A stretch of 64,000 bases of DNA from Oreocharis arfaki. Its lineage: Eukaryota > Chordata > Aves > Passeriformes > Paramythiidae. Both the position numbers and the translations under genes were made by a program. Shown here in pieces: positions 23,801-35,400 of this stretch (positions are counted from its first letter, which is position 1; every line of letters starts with the position of its first letter). Below the pieces are notes generated by a model that ran no database searches, had not been told where the DNA came from, and saw only the letters and a program-made list of their open reading frames with translations. The stretch is taken from assembly GCA_013398015.1 (NCBI GenBank), contig VZRR01012423.1:134568-198567 (forward strand), given 5' to 3'.

Positions 23801-26800
23801 TCAAATGCTTGCACTCTACTTCTTAATGTCTTATGGGACTTCATAACTTCCTATATAACCTGAAAAGGAGAACAAAACTAACATAACTGAAAATACTTGT
23901 GTTTAATCATAATCTTACGATGAAACAAAGAAATAACTTTCACGCTTCAAACAAGTTTGGTTAATACCTGAAATGAGCCAACTTTAGTAAAAATGAAAAA
24001 GTTCAGGACCAAAACAGTAAACAGAGTATTTTTCCTAAATCTTTGCTTAATACATAAACACAAAGACATAAAAAGCAGATATTTTCTTGGTTGGCTTGAC
24101 ACTGATGGTTGTATCCAGGGATATGTGACTTACATTTGCCATGCCTAATTGCATTTTTTAATCATTGCCTAAGATAGTGAATAAGGAATTGCAGAGGTGC
24201 TAAGAAATCACAGCAGTTTTCTGATTTTTTCAGATTCCTATTTGTTGAAAAATCGCGAAAAGAGCTTTTCTTATTATTTATTTTTCTAACTTTTTTCTTT
24301 AAACAATTGAAGAAGGCTTCCCACCAGGCCGCTTGTTCTCTGCTGGGCAAAGGAAGAATGTTGAAAGAACATTCAAATTGAATGCATCAAGATGCAGTTT
24401 TTCTCAATTGTGAATGAGGGCTAAATTTCACTAACATGGCAAAAGCTAGTAGGCCTATGTGGGAAAGTAAAAGAAAATGAACTCTGTACTCTTCCATGAA
24501 AAGTAATGAAATTTCAAAATATACCTTGTTTAGGAATTACTGCAAATTTTATTGACATAGAATAAAAATAACCTACAACCAAAAAAAAAAGAAAATTAAA
24601 GTATTTCTTTTATGCTGGCTGCATCCCTTCAAAGGAAAAATAGTGCTTTCATTTTACAGTTCAGAAATCAGTAACAATATAAATCCAGGTCAAATACTTC
24701 TAGGTACCAAAACTTGACGAAAGGCCAAGCAAATGTTTTACTGTGAACAAACCTCCACATGTAAACCCTGAGTCTTGCTAAAGTCAGAGCCAGGACTGCA
24801 TTACATTTATTCCATTAATTTCTGAGCAACCAATATTCAGATTTTTGATTTTATTTTTTTCAGACCAGTCTCTCTGCGTGTTATCTTTTGGACTTATTGT
24901 GTCTACTTTTATGAGGAAGCAGCAATTTTCTGGCGTGAAACAATCTGTCAAATGAACAGATTTTGTGACAAGCACAGCTCATATCCTAAAGGTGCTTTCT
25001 CCCAACAGGAGGTATCTTGTTCTAACATATTTAATCCTTTTAGCCTCAGTATAAAGAGATTCTTTGTTGTCAAAACATTAAAGTTTTCTGCAAATACCAG
25101 TACTTGAAAACCACTGAACATCTCATTTCATTACTTTCTAGGGTCACTTAGGTTAACACCATCATTTAAATCAAAAAAGAGTACGTCTGGACAGTTGCAA
25201 TAGCCTATTAATGAGGATAGTAGAAACTGAACCTCCCAAAATTTGCTGTACTTGCATAGAAAATACTGTTCTTGTTTCAAGTCAGATTATTCTCCTGTTT
25301 GAGAATGCTCTTGTATACAGTTTACCATTTCTTTTAAAAAGCAAGTGGTTTTGACCTTTCAAATTTTTAATGGAAATTCCAAAATTCAGTAAGTCTGACA
25401 TTCAATACTCTTATTTTCCTTTCGAAAAATACTAGTCATGTCATAAATTAAATTGGCTTTTAAAATTATTTATTATTAATACTTTAAAAATTTCCTTTTA
25501 TCTCTTTCATTTAGGTTTGCGAAATATATATGCACGTGCAAAAGAATACTGAATAATTGCTAATAATGTTATGAACTTTTTTAAAGCAAAGAGATCAAAT
25601 GTGGAAGGCTAACTCCATCCAAGTAAGAGCTGTTTGTCTTTGAAAAGTATAGATATTTTTAAATCCTATTCAGCTGTGCAAGAAAAAGAGAAATTTCTAT
25701 TTCAATTACTAAAAAGAGACATAAAAGCTAAATCTTAGATGCTAACCTGAAAACTGAAGTGTTTGCTTTTAAAAGCAGGCTTTTCTGCACTTTTACCTTT
25801 ACTGTTCCCAGGTGAAGTCAGGAAATATTTTGTCGACCTGAGCAATAGGAAATCAATAAAAATTTAGCCAAAAGTGTACCTGAAATACGATTTAGTCTGG
25901 GGAACGAAGTTCAGAGCATCATTCTAGGTTTATTGTGTTATGATTTTAAAAGCAGATATTACTTGCATTCACGAGAAAGCACGAAATTTAAAAGTTCTTA
26001 AGCAATAATATAAATTTATTGTGCAAAATTATCAGACCTTGATCAATAGGCCCATCTTTAATCCCTAAATTACTCAGGTCATAAAACGCATATATGCCAG
26101 TTTTGTTTCCTCACATATTCCTCTGTTCTCTCTGTTCTTTTCTTGTTTCTTGATTGTCCTCTTTCAATATAGAGAAAGAAAACTATTTTCATTCTTTTCC
26201 AGTGGTTTGGGCTCTATGTAAAGCTTTATGGGGTAAAAGTTCGTCACAGATGGAACAAATCGATAATTCTTAGACTATGTCTAAATAACCATAATTTTCA
26301 TTCAGATTTTTACTCACAGACCCTACCCAGGAAGTCCTGCTCTGAAGTACCATTCTTGTGGCTCAAACTAATTCTTTCCAATCTATCTTGATATTTTCTT
26401 TGTTTGTTGTATTAATATCAATAGTACCAGACATTTGGAAGCAACATGTACAGTGTTTAGATGTCAGCATTAGCAGCATCTTTCGATCAAGGACAGAAAG
26501 AAAATCTCATAACTAATATTGTATATAAAATATTTCATACAAGCGATGAAAACAACCACCCCATCTAATGTGTTCGTAAAATCTAGGTTAGTGCAGATTT
26601 GGACAAGTCAAAGTTTTGTTTAATGAATTATTTGAAAATCTTGTATTCCGTCTGAATATTTGGCAAAATTCAGGTAAAGAAAAATAGTTGGATTATTCAA
26701 AACTCTTGGAAACTTCTAAAATCATTTTCTGTGCAGTTTGTATTTTGAATTAAACATCCTGGGAGACTTTTTTGGAAATAAATATCTAGGAATATATCCT

Positions 26801-26865
26801 ATTGACCACTGTATCTGAAGGAGGCACTAAAATAAAGCCTTCCTTAGAGACTTGGAAAGATATTC
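20851..26865. other. AT-rich unique region
   Basis: About 6 kb holds no gene or named transposon. It contains a T/G-rich low-complexity tract (about 21640-21740), a trinucleotide microsatellite (22842-22889) and a few homopolymer runs. Open frames are at most 106 codons and have low-complexity composition. Confidence 0.6.
22842..22889. repeat. AGT/AAT trinucleotide microsatellite
   Basis: Runs of AGT, interrupted once by CGT, pass into ATA/AAT units. The run covers about 48 bp. The interruption and the unit change indicate an ageing, probably still length-variable repeat. Confidence 0.9.
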
Positions 26866-27362
26866 ATGGTCACAGAACCTAGAATTCATAACAGGCTTCC
26901 ACCATCCCAATATCTGCTAGGACGAGAACAGGCCTGGATGCAAGCAGTTCAGGAGGTTGCTAGAATGTATTGGCATCAACTCCTTCGTGTTAATCAGGGT
27001 GGTTACTTACTATGCTCAGACAAGGGGGAGATGGCACAGAATGTGAAGCTCAAGGGCAGACTCACAATCAAGAGATTGAGACAAATAGTGCCGGATCAAA
27101 CTGACTGCTGCCTGGCTTTGTGTACAGCTGGGAACGTGTTGGACACCTTGGCTCAAGTCAGGTGATTGACAGAGTGTCCCATATTATCCTTAGAGTGAAA
27201 TTGATAATACAGGAATTTGATAAATGGAAAGGGCTGAGGAAATTGGCTGCATCACTAGGCCCAGTGTTCTGTGATAGACAATATAAAGTCTGGATGGTTA
27301 CTAGGAGCATCCCTCAGGGATAAATATAGGGGCCAATATTATTAAATGTCCTTACTAGGACA
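26866..27362 (+). mobile_element. Worn CR1 fragment with EN and RT traces
   Basis: The plus strand around 26955-27030 can be read as KQFRRLLECIGINS, matching the KQSRRFLEC region of CR1 endonuclease. Further on, 27163-27230 reads RVSHIILRVKLIIQEFDKW and 27295-27323 reads VTRSIPQG. Both are recognisable RT blocks (the consensus has VPH-IL and VTSGVPQGS). After the PQG come stops and then GPILLNVL. In an intact element the endonuclease and RT blocks are more than 1 kb apart; here they are about 150-200 bp apart, so a large internal deletion has occurred. Frameshifts and stops make it a pseudogene. The left and right limits are approximate. Confidence 0.72.
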
Positions 27363-27964
27363 TAGGAAACTGACTTGAAGAGAGCAGCAGGAAGTGGGGT
27401 GGAGGTGTGGGGTTTAGAATTACCATGAAGATGGTCAAGTACCAAAAACCATTTTCAACAGAGACTGTGAAGTCTTCATCCTTGCACATATTCAGGATTT
27501 TACCGCACAAATCCTGTTTGGGCTCTAATTGGCTTTGAGCAAAAGTGTGCATCTCTATAGACCTCTCTAGATCCTGTCCATTTTACATAATTCAATGACT
27601 TTATAATTTGGTAAATAGATCCTTCTCCTTGAAGTGACTGAAAGAATAAAAATAGATCCATTTTTCAACTCTGTAATTCTGCATCTCTTTTATCAAGCAT
27701 TCCATTGCTATCTGGAGTTCCAGTGGTATTTTCCACAGAGAGAATCTGAGTCTCCTTTCATCTCTAATTAAACACTTTGTATAGCTACTAGTATTATTTG
27801 TTGCATTCATGCTTTATTACATGTTGCAGGGCTTTTAGATAGGGATTTTTTTGCTTACTTGATGCCTTGGGATTTTAGCTTTTGTATTTTTCGTATATTT
27901 GTGATCCTGTAATTCTCTAGTGTGTAATTTTAAACTCCATATACAATGTTAGCTACCCACTAAG
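27363..27964. other. Short unique spacer
   Basis: No gene or clear repeat is seen. The first part could still be heavily decayed CR1. The stretch ends where an LTR-like block begins. Confidence 0.5.
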
Positions 27965-28309
27965 TGTTCTCCCACTTTGGTCAGACAAAACAATTCCTCT
28001 CTAGGCCTCGAAACAAAGGACACCTTACAGTTCCAGGCCCCAAGAAATATAAACAAAAGTGTGTTGGGGGGAGCAAACTTGGGGTAAGTGACTTCATCAT
28101 CTGAAGCTGTAATTGGAGGATTAACCCCCAAAATTTAAATGGACCAAACTTATAAAACTGTGAAAACTTGTGATCCGGTCGTCCATTTTTGGGTGTAGCC
28201 TCTGGGTGGGCTTCATTTGCCCAGAATGCACCTGAAGGCCCTTCAATAAACATAACCACTTTTTATTCTCTTAATTCTGTCTAGCCTCTGTTTTTAGGTA
28301 GTCCCAACA
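27965..28309 (+). mobile_element. Probable solo LTR, family unknown
   Basis: The block starts TGTTCTCCCAC and ends CCCAACA. A TATAAAA box lies at 28151-28157 and an AATAAA signal at 28245-28250, about 90 bp apart. A TCTAGCCTCTG-type sequence then leads to the end, which resembles the U5 end of several avian LTRs. This arrangement argues for a complete LTR of about 345 bp in plus orientation. I could not find a convincing target-site duplication, so the outer limits are tentative. It could also be an LTR with an eroded edge. Confidence 0.6.
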
Positions 28310-29270
28310 AGGCATCATGCTCATTATTCTTTCTACTTTTTAAAACTTATACCAAGGTAAATAATTTTAATATTTTTTATCCTTTCCAGTCTTAAAGGGA
28401 AATAAAGTCACTTCCAAGAGAACAGTACAGTTTGTTAAATACCAAAAGAGTAGTTTAAATAATTTCATAGGTCAGACTAGAAGTAATAACAACTAGAAAT
28501 CCAGGGGTGAAACATCACTGTTAACTCATCCTTAAGACTCAGAATGAGGACAACATGAAGGTAATTACTCCAGGTATTAGGATTTATATATATCAAATTT
28601 TGCAAATTGTCTTCAATGTGAAGGACTCTTCAAAGAAAATATTTAAATATTTTATGCATAAGTTAAGTGATGTGAGTATTCTTTTTCAAGTTCAGAAAAT
28701 GGCTTGCTCATATGAAATACAGCAGTCAAAGAAAAGGAACAATATATTGCACAGCAGAGCATGATGCAAGCAACATGCATAAATCAAGAAATCATAAATT
28801 TAATTACTAGGGTAACTGTCTTTCTTTGGTATTTAGAGAAAACAAAAATTGTTTTGTATGTGTTTTTTTCACCCACTCCTCCCTTTTCTGTCAAATTCAT
28901 AAAGAGTATTTTGAAAGAGATAACTTGCAACATTGATGGTAGAAGTAGCCTTCCTCAGCCTGAAATTACTTTTTCAACTCAAAACGTAATTTTTCTTTTA
29001 CTCAATTTTTCTTCTTTGAAATTCTTGTCTTAATAACAGTCTTTTCCAAAAAAATTAATACTTTGCTCCTGGGATGTTATGTTAAAAAGGATGAGAGATA
29101 ATGATTCTTTTTTCTGTCTAGAAAAGTAGGCGGTTTTTATCAAAGAATGATCATATCAAAGGTATGACCTACCTTTAACAAACCTGGATTGTATTTAATA
29201 CCATTTCACATGCATAACAGGGGCCTTTATTCTGCTTTTCTTTAAAAATGTAGAGAGGTCATTTTAGACT
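28310..29270. other. AT-rich unique spacer
   Basis: No gene or repeat was recognised. Frames of 69 and 90 codons on the plus strand show no domain and have the composition of random AT-rich sequence. Confidence 0.6.
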
Positions 29271-29410
29271 CTGAGAATAGCTCAGCTGGTTAGAGCACGG
29301 TGCCACTAGCACCAAGGTTTGATCCCTGTATGGGCCATTCACTTAAGAGCTGGACTCGATGATCGTTGTGGCTCTGTTCCGACTCAGACTATGCTGTGAC
29401 TTGCTGTGAT
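29271..29410 (+). mobile_element. TguSINE1-like SINE, copy 1
   Basis: A tRNA-like head of about 70 bp has an A box (TAGCTCAGCTGGTTAGAGC) and a B box (GGTTTGATCCC) and most resembles tRNA-Ile. It is followed by a linker, ATTCACTTAAGAG, and a tail ending in CTGTGACTTGCTGTGATT, like the 3' end of a CR1. This head-plus-CR1-tail structure defines TguSINE1, which is copied by CR1 machinery in passerine birds. The anticodon arm and B box carry substitutions, so it is neither a working tRNA gene nor a recent insertion. As with CR1, no clear target duplication is expected. Confidence 0.88.
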
Positions 29411-32400
29411 TAGTATCTCTGTGACTGCTGAGATTTAATTCTCCAACCTCCTTTTTAATTACTTGCAGAACACTAGAGAGCAGAGAGTACTACTCCACTC
29501 TAACGATATTTATTGATTAGGCTTGGTTCAGGACTGTTTTTACGAGTCAGTTGTTTCAAAAGTAGGATAGATAATACTCTATTTCCACTGCTTGAGCACA
29601 CTGATCTGTTAGAGGTTTGTTCCTTTCCTTCCTTGCATAGTTTTCTAAATCTTTCTTTCCATTAACAATTCTGCCTTTGTTCTCACATCAGCACTATAAT
29701 TTTAATGAAAAGGTTTTTATCAAGGTTACTAAGTTTAGATGCTCAATATGAAATTCTTTATTGTCCCGGAAAAATCAAGTTCCTGCATCTCCAAAAGACC
29801 TGCAGCTTAGTTAAAGCCTAAACCATCAAATCTTGAAAATATCTGCAGTAATACTTTTTCAAGTGCAGTCATAACCAGATTGCCAGAAACAGTAACTATC
29901 TTGTTTTCCTAATTTTCATTTCCTAGTGGAAATGAAAAGGATTCCCTTGTAATTTGTTCACAGAAAAGAAAAAACATGGAAAAAAATCTAAATGCATCTT
30001 GAAAAGAAGCAGTGATGAAATATCACTGGTAAGAACAGTTTCTTCCTCAGATTTATCAGCTCCTCAGTGAAGACCCAATAGAGTATTGGCAGAAGGACAG
30101 CTACCAACTAATTCTACAAGGACTAAATACAATATACAGAAGATGAAAACAAAAGACGCTTTGAGTTTCTCTTCTGATAGACATGATACCCAAACGCTTG
30201 GAAATTATATTATTTAAAAAAAAAAAAAAATTGTTTGCTGGAGTAACTTAGTGTGTGGAATAAAGATAGAAGTGTCAAATCCAAATTTTAGAGTTAGCCC
30301 AAATTAACAGGACAGGAAGAGTGTATGCTGTATCATTATGCTTGTGCTCTCTTTACTTCTTTGACCTTACTACAGCAGTACATTAGCAAATGGAGACAAA
30401 GGTGAGCAACAGGTTCTCAGACTAAAAGGTGTGAGGGCTGTAAAATACATCATGGTAAATTTCTGCTTTTCTCAGTCCCTATAACTGTTCATAGTAACTA
30501 AAAGGAGTTGGAAAACCTGTCTCTAAACCAGAAGGTGCCAGCCCTCATAGACCTTCACATTTGGATTGGCTATGGACCCACTCGTGACACACAGGCTTGT
30601 ATTCAGAACCAGAATGGCTCTGAAGTAATTATGAAATCCATTAAAATCGTAACCAAATAGGATAATAATGCAATTTGATTGCTCTAAGTAATGTTAAACT
30701 GCCCTAAGGTGCAGAGAATGTCGTGTTCATTTGGTCGTATCATGTCTCAGCCCCTTCTTCAGTACATGGGGGAGTCAAATGTTACTGTAATTAAAAACAT
30801 ATAGAAAGAAAAAAGTCCTCAGTCCTGAAATGCATGCACCCACCCAGCTTTGGTGAAATGTCAGAAGCAGAAGCAGCATCTAGTGAGCTTATATCTGACG
30901 AAATTCGTGCCATTGATACTGGCTTCTACATGGAGAATATCAATGAGGAAGGATTTCTGCGTGATAATGTTTTAAAGTACTCATCTTTCTGATGCAAGCT
31001 GAGACTTCTGCTTTATTTATGGGCTTAATTGCTTGTGTGCATTGCATGCTGCTAATCTCACTCTTCCAGAGAGACTGTGAAACAGTCAACTTTAACTACC
31101 TCCTTCTTCCAAGACATTATGACGACCTTCCCACCAGCACATAAGGAAGTCTCTTACAGAACTTGGAAACATTGTGCTCCAAGCAGGATAAGTATAGAGG
31201 TTTATGAGGTGTCTTCTTCATCTCCAAAGCCTTTGGATGTGCACATATTTCTATGTGAATGAAGTATTCTAGCTTCTTGGCAACCCATCTATCTGAACTG
31301 CCTGAAAACTAAACAGTCTTCCCTTTCCCTTTCCCCTACTCCAGTTTGGCATGTGCACATAATGATTATATTCCCAAGAAATTATTTAACTTGTCTGTAA
31401 AACATGATACTTATTGCATTTTAACAGGACATAACAATATTTCCATATTAAACTATCAGTATAGATTATTACCATTATGTGCAGTAGATGGCAATAAAAC
31501 CACCACCTGGTATTGGGCTTTTGCAAACCCCTTGGCTTATTTTCCATGTAAAAACAAAATAAATGTACATCAGGATCTGCCGTTACACAAAGAAAAGAAA
31601 TTATTTGCAGTTATTTTACACATTGCTTATGCTTATGCAACAACTGTGCCAGCTAAATAGGATTGGAAATACAGCACTTCTTAAAACTGAGGGTTCCCAG
31701 AGAGGATCCACTCCCTGGGGAAGAATAAAGAAGGATGTCTATCATTTCTCTCAATGTTACTTGGTTACTGCTGCTGCTATTGGTGACAACAAACAGCAGA
31801 AAGGCTTAATCGCTGTCCGAGAATCTCAATGCAGTACGGTTCGCTCGTGAATACTTTTCCTTCCCAACACTTAGTCTCACTCAGCCTTGTTTTTCATGCT
31901 TGTTTTTCTCTTCTTGTAAGAATTTGCCATCTTTTTAGAACATCTCACAAAATGATACTTCATTCTACAGTTAAATTTGCACTTTCAGGTACTCGTATAG
32001 CTACGAACACAAAATTTGGTCACATATTTAGGCTTTGGCAGTAGCTATTTTTTTACCAAAATAGTATCCAAATATTTTCATTACACATTTATAGTAAAAG
32101 GCTTCTTAACATTTCAGCACAATTTCTACTCTTTTTGGAAGACTGCCTTAATTTTCTCCTTGTTCAAGTGTTCATAATATCAGAATTTTAATGAAATCAC
32201 CATGTTATAGAGGGCATGAACAACAGGAATAAACTCTATAAATCTCATTAGCTGAAAATACACTTGAACAAAATATCTGTTTCCTCAGAATTTCCAGATT
32301 ATCAAAATCATAATGGAAAGAGGCAGTGATAAAATCCAAATAAAGGAATCCAGACAGGAGCCCTATAAGACTTGTCTGTCAGGTTTTCCTACTTTCTTGG

Positions 32401-35400
32401 CTAACTTGTCTGCCAGACTGTTGTGTGTGATTTGAAATACTGGGGCTTCTGTGATCTCTGCTGGGGGCAGACCACTAGACAGACTGCCTTGGAGTAAGGA
32501 TGCTATTCCCTTTCATCGACGCATCAAAGCTTCTTTTTTTTCCCCAAAGTGGAATGCAACTACATTTCAAAGCTCTTCCCCAAACCACACTATCTTTCTT
32601 TACTCTGTTCTCTAAATATGGTTGGGCAAGTATGATGGACATTCAACAGAGATCCCAAAATTAAGGAAATGGCTAATTTGGGGCTAGATCTCTACAGTTG
32701 CTAAAATGCACACAGAATGTTTCCAGTGACAGATATCAGACATCTGAAAAATTCACTTTGCGAAAAGAAGCATTATGAACGACACAAAGCAGCTTCATTG
32801 CTGCCTGAACAATAGCAAACAGTCATGAAACATCCATGAGATATTGCTCAGCATATTCTGCTTTAGAGACAAACGTGGACATACTTACTTGTAGATATTT
32901 CAGAAGAGAGATATTCTGTGTTGAGATATTGGAGAGTTTTATCCTTTTTTTTGGTCTGCTTTGGTTGTCAGAATCTCTACTTTTTTCCATATTATTTTTG
33001 AATGCAAACCCAAAGCCTATTCTCCCATCACCACTAGTGTTAAATTTGTATTGAAACACTTCAATGCCTCAGAGTCAGGAATGTCCTAGCATTGGGAATG
33101 CCTCACAAACAAAATGCTCTAGAAATACAGTTACTTGTCTCTCAAGATCCTTGCTTGGATGATCAGACATGAATTGTAGACCTAATAAATCTTAGATAAA
33201 ACTAATGATTGCCTGAAAGATTAATTTCTCCAAGTACAAAGGAGATGATGAAGAAGATTCACGTGACTTTTGAATTTAAGAAAGGAATAAATCCATATTT
33301 TTCAAAGTCTTGAAGTGGCTAATCTGACAGAGTTGGATTATTTTAACAAATACTTTGGTAGAACACTTTTGCATCCCATTTACAGATCGATCTGTACTGC
33401 AAACATATCAACAAATTTGTATAGTGTACTTTGGTACAAGCAGCATTCTAGCTGTGTTAAGCAGCAGAGAGTATGGCAACAAATGCACAATAACTAAAGA
33501 GAAGCAGGAGTAATTCTCAAGAAGCCACCGTCCATGAACATTAAATGGATACAAGACAAAAATACAGGGAAGAAATTTTCTACCATTACTTTTTACTTTC
33601 AATTATTTGGCCTTATTCAGGAAGAACCAGCTGCTCTTTAATTTAACTTAATCTACAAGGAATCAAGTCCCAAGACTGTTTGTGATACTGATGCTCTTTT
33701 ACTTCATGTGGGACAGTACAACAAAAGCCAGCTTCCATATTGTAGTAGGATCATTAAAACAGGAAATAAAAACTATTCTCAATACTGTGATTTCACAACT
33801 TTTGGTTATTACCTTCCATCAAAGCTGCACATCAACATTCTTCCCAATGGAGCACAACTATGACCAAGAATTCAATTATCTGAAAGGAGAGGATTCTTTT
33901 TAGTTTTATTAGACACAGTACAATCTCCCTACCAAATCCCTGTTATCTGACACAGTGATTTTTTTTTAATTTTAACATGTTTCTTCTGACAAACCTAAGA
34001 CAATTCAAACCCAGAGAAACTTCTTTTTAGATACTAATTTTTGAACAAGATCTCCTCTAAGAAAGGACTGTCCTTTCAAATTCATCCCATTATTTAGGCA
34101 TATGTGCAATTCCTATGAACTTTAAGATGATTTGAAGAATGTTCTCAAGAACTTTAGTAGGCAGGTATGGAACAGGTATGTGCATAAATGCTTTCAGGTG
34201 GATCTTTAGCAACCTTAGCATGTAACACCAGAAAAATTGCACAAAAGAAGAAACAGACATTTTGAATTTGAAGGCATTGAATGGTGCATCTCATATGCCA
34301 GTATTACTCTCTTTTACTAGCATAGAACACAGTTCATCCAAAATAGATATAAGATTATAAGGGTTTAAGTGTTTATCTTTGGTATATACCTTATTATTCT
34401 GCCTATCAAGAAATTATAGCCATCATTTTACTCATTTATCAGCATGATGCTGGATTTTTCCAATCATAATAGCCTTAGTTTTCTGAGAAATAAATAAGAT
34501 AATGACATCTGCTGTAAGTTGATAGGGAATGGCCTCATTCAGAGTGGACTGTTTTATTTAGCATTTCTGATAGCTTTCATGAGGTGAAGTATTATAGGTT
34601 TAAGAAACTCATTGCAAGCAGACTGTTTTGAAATTTTTGAATGAAATAATTATTTACACATAAGAAACCACCAATCCAGTACAAGAGGATGTTTTTCTTT
34701 TATGAATAATTTTGAACGTTGCATTCTGATGATGAATAAAACTTTCATATTTATGTAAAAAGGGGAAAGAAAAACAATGCAGTGAAAAATGCTTATTCTT
34801 GTTTCTAACATTAGCTGCCATAATTATTCTGAACATAATAGGATCGCATAGCTCCAAGTTACTATTAAAATGGCAATATTTTTATATGCAAAAACGTAAA
34901 AATATTTCCTGTAAGAAATTCAGTTTAATGTAAAAAATATATATATTAATCTCTTCTGAATATATTGCAAGCAGTATCATTTCTGTGCATCTCCTTAAAG
35001 GAAAATAAGCAATATTAGTCCACTAAGAGGAACTGCTCTGCAGATCAGGAATAATTCAATCACATTTCTTGATTCACACAGGTGTAAAGTTTTTACAAGG
35101 GAGAGAGAATCAGGTCTTTACATGTTTTTCACTTATGCCATGACACAGTGTACCAGAGGTATATAAAGGACTCATGAAACCAGGAAGCAATCCAAAGCTA
35201 TTTCTATGGAAACAAGCTCTGGCTGCAGGGAAAGCAGTAAATCAATCTCCTTCGTGTTGTGTTTGAGACATGTTTGGATGTTTCCAACACTCGACTGCCA
35301 GGTTTCCTGATCAGCTAGTGTCTCAGGATTTAGTGCTACTGACTGAATTCCTTGCACACCTGATGGACAAACAACAAGTTTTGACTGAGAAAAACAGGAA

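Noticed and set aside
29271..29342. Functional tRNA-Ile gene
   Set aside because: The head is mutated in the anticodon and T arms and is joined to a CR1-like tail, which identifies a SINE.
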